Of a stretch of DNA of 64,000 nt, positions 63,301 through 64,000 are shown piece after piece (the stretch's first letter is position 1; each line of letters opens with the position of its first letter). The position numbers and the translations under genes are program-made. Below the pieces are notes generated by a model. That model was not told the DNA's origin and searched no databases. It saw nothing but the letters and a program-made list of their open reading frames with translations. The stretch is from Chondrosia reniformis (Eukaryota; Porifera; Demospongiae; Chondrillida; Chondrillidae), in the NCBI GenBank assembly GCA_947172415.1, contig OX359190.1:2914001-2978000 (forward strand), read 5' to 3'.

Positions 63301-63747
63301 TAGTGTGAAAATATAATATTTGTATATTTTTGGATAAGGTGAAATTTCTAGTGGTCTTGGCCATTTCATCTTAACAGGGTTCAACTGTATTTGGAATTAA
63401 TATAATAGAGAAGGCAGGATTGGAGCAATTCAACTGCAATGATAGCTCGGTGGCAGTACACTGAGAGATATTCTGGGTTCCCTTCCAAACATTCATTTCT
63501 TTAATGCTTTTCCGTCCTCATGATGTTTAACAATAATTACTTGTGGTTTGATTATCACTTCAATTACTCGTGTATGTATGTATGTATGTATGTATGTATG
63601 TATGTATGTAGGTGGAGAGTGGCTCAGATCAACAGTCACACGCACCTCTCCGACCTCCCTCAGCTAAAGGAGGGAGACGAAAACATGCTAGTATTGATGA
63701 TATGGGTGGCAGTGATGTTCCTACTAACAGAGACAACCAACCTGAAG
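60387..63747 (+). CDS. TRAF3IP1: TRAF3IP1 / IFT54 (MIP-T3), 5' part
   Basis: Exons 60387-60645, 61591-61774, 62678-62993, 63612-63747; the gene runs off the window. The ATG at 60387 gives MSKVEQIDPQVIQKTKDTLG followed by PPFRYLHDIL and TGFLEGLY, the conserved N-terminal (CH-like) region. Exon 1 ends one base into a codon (donor GTTTGT); joining to 61591 restores the family TGE...KTSRIVAG pattern. Exon 3 is the Lys/Glu/Arg-rich linker, and exon 4 begins the RPPSAK-type segment. Known: IFT54 is an IFT-B subunit that binds microtubules through its N-domain and IFT20 through its C-terminal coiled coil. The C-terminal coiled coil lies beyond this window. The donor at 61775 (GTTAGC) is weak but phase-supported. 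Confidence 0.88.
60868..61100 (+). mobile_element. About 250-bp dispersed repeat in TRAF3IP1 intron 1
   Basis: Sense copy of the family also seen at 14480-14745, 61935-62150 and 63055-63240, with partial copies at about 30365-30440, 56530-56600 and 61380-61460. The family is dense in the TRAF3IP1 introns. Confidence 0.65.
61208..61347. mobile_element. Foldback repeat with TAGAGTGTCTAAAGA arms, copy 2
   Basis: Same arms and centre (GAAGACCCTCAGGGTCAAAA) as 45926-46087, in TRAF3IP1 intron 1. Confidence 0.6.
61935..62150 (+). mobile_element. About 250-bp dispersed repeat in TRAF3IP1 intron 2
   Basis: Same family and orientation as 60868-61100, with the AACTAAACCTGGAGAGAGC and CAGACAGCTGTTTCTGGGAA blocks preserved. 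Confidence 0.65.
63055..63240 (-). mobile_element. About 250-bp dispersed repeat in TRAF3IP1 intron 3
   Basis: Antisense copy of the family. It starts just after the donor of the exon ending 62993, and its GAAGGGTGGAATTCCCAGAA block matches 14545 onward. Confidence 0.65.
63425..63575 (+). mobile_element. SINE-like repeat, TRAF3IP1 intron 3
   Basis: A-box-like ATAGCTCGGTGGCAGTACAC, a degenerate B box, then the shared tail (CTCATGATGTTTAACAATAA, GTGGTTTGATTATCACTT). It ends near a TATG microsatellite that runs into the exon 4 acceptor. Confidence 0.55.
63572..63611. repeat. TATG tract forming TRAF3IP1 exon 4 acceptor
   Basis: About ten TATG units whose last variant reads TATGTAG. This AG serves as the splice acceptor for the exon at 63612. 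Confidence 0.9.
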
Positions 63748-64000
63748 GTTAGTAATAATATATGGACAAATACAACTGCTGTATACCGCTTGCATACATA
63801 TTCATATGTACGTACATACATATCGTATTCGGGAATTGAAGCGCATGTGTTTAAAGAATGTCAGATTGCCAATTTTGCCCACATCCACAATCTATTGATG
63901 TGCCAAGGATTAGACACCTAAGTACGTAGTTTCCTATGCTCACATTATTTTTACCACAATGGTTTACTTTATACTTATTTCTCTGTAATTTGTATAAATC

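Overview
This is animal nuclear DNA. It is AT-rich, its genes are split by GT/AG introns, its spacers are full of minisatellites and short inverted-repeat elements, and it carries metazoan families (collagen, STAT, CARD, IFT54). The combination best fits a non-bilaterian animal, most likely a demosponge such as Amphimedon. That assignment is an inference from gene content and was not tested by a search.

Left half (1-29.5 kb): an imperfect tandem segmental duplication. Unit A (about 1-13.2 kb) and unit B (about 15.96-28.0 kb) share one order: a stray copy of STAT exon 7 (minus strand), a decaying collagen-like gene (minus), and, diverging from it, a five-exon plus-strand gene. That gene combines an N-terminal Kelch propeller, a Roc/COR-like GTPase with P-loop GGPRVGKTS, and a C-terminal CARD-like helical domain. 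Both copies read as intact full-length genes (about 1255 and 1308 aa). They look like intracellular sensor or scaffold proteins in which a propeller would bind a ligand, the GTPase would switch, and the death-fold domain would signal. This role is inferred. Unit B also has a ten-copy 30-bp in-frame repeat inside the GTPase. Between the units lie a third collagen fragment and a copy of part of STAT exon 9 and all of exon 8. A decayed third copy of the 3' end of the Kelch-GTPase-CARD gene follows unit B (28.87-29.46 kb).

Middle (31.3-50.0 kb): a STAT transcription factor gene on the minus strand. I could join 20 exons in consistent phase, from the [10 protein letters not shown] start at 49988 to a C-terminal exon near 31.34 kb. 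Its introns hold several minisatellites, mobile-element remnants and a tRNA-derived SINE-like repeat. Its exons 7-9 are the source of the fragments in the left half.

Right (50.36-59.4 kb): head-to-head with STAT is an eight-exon plus-strand gene for a small (about 209 aa) PH-domain protein with an unrecognised C-terminal half. From 60387 to the window end is the 5' part of TRAF3IP1/IFT54 (MIP-T3), an intraflagellar transport and microtubule-binding protein.

Several families of non-autonomous inverted-repeat elements with TA flanks (Tc1/mariner- or pogo-like) and a repeat of about 250 bp are scattered through the right two thirds. I saw no complete transposase gene, rRNA, functional tRNA or CRISPR array.
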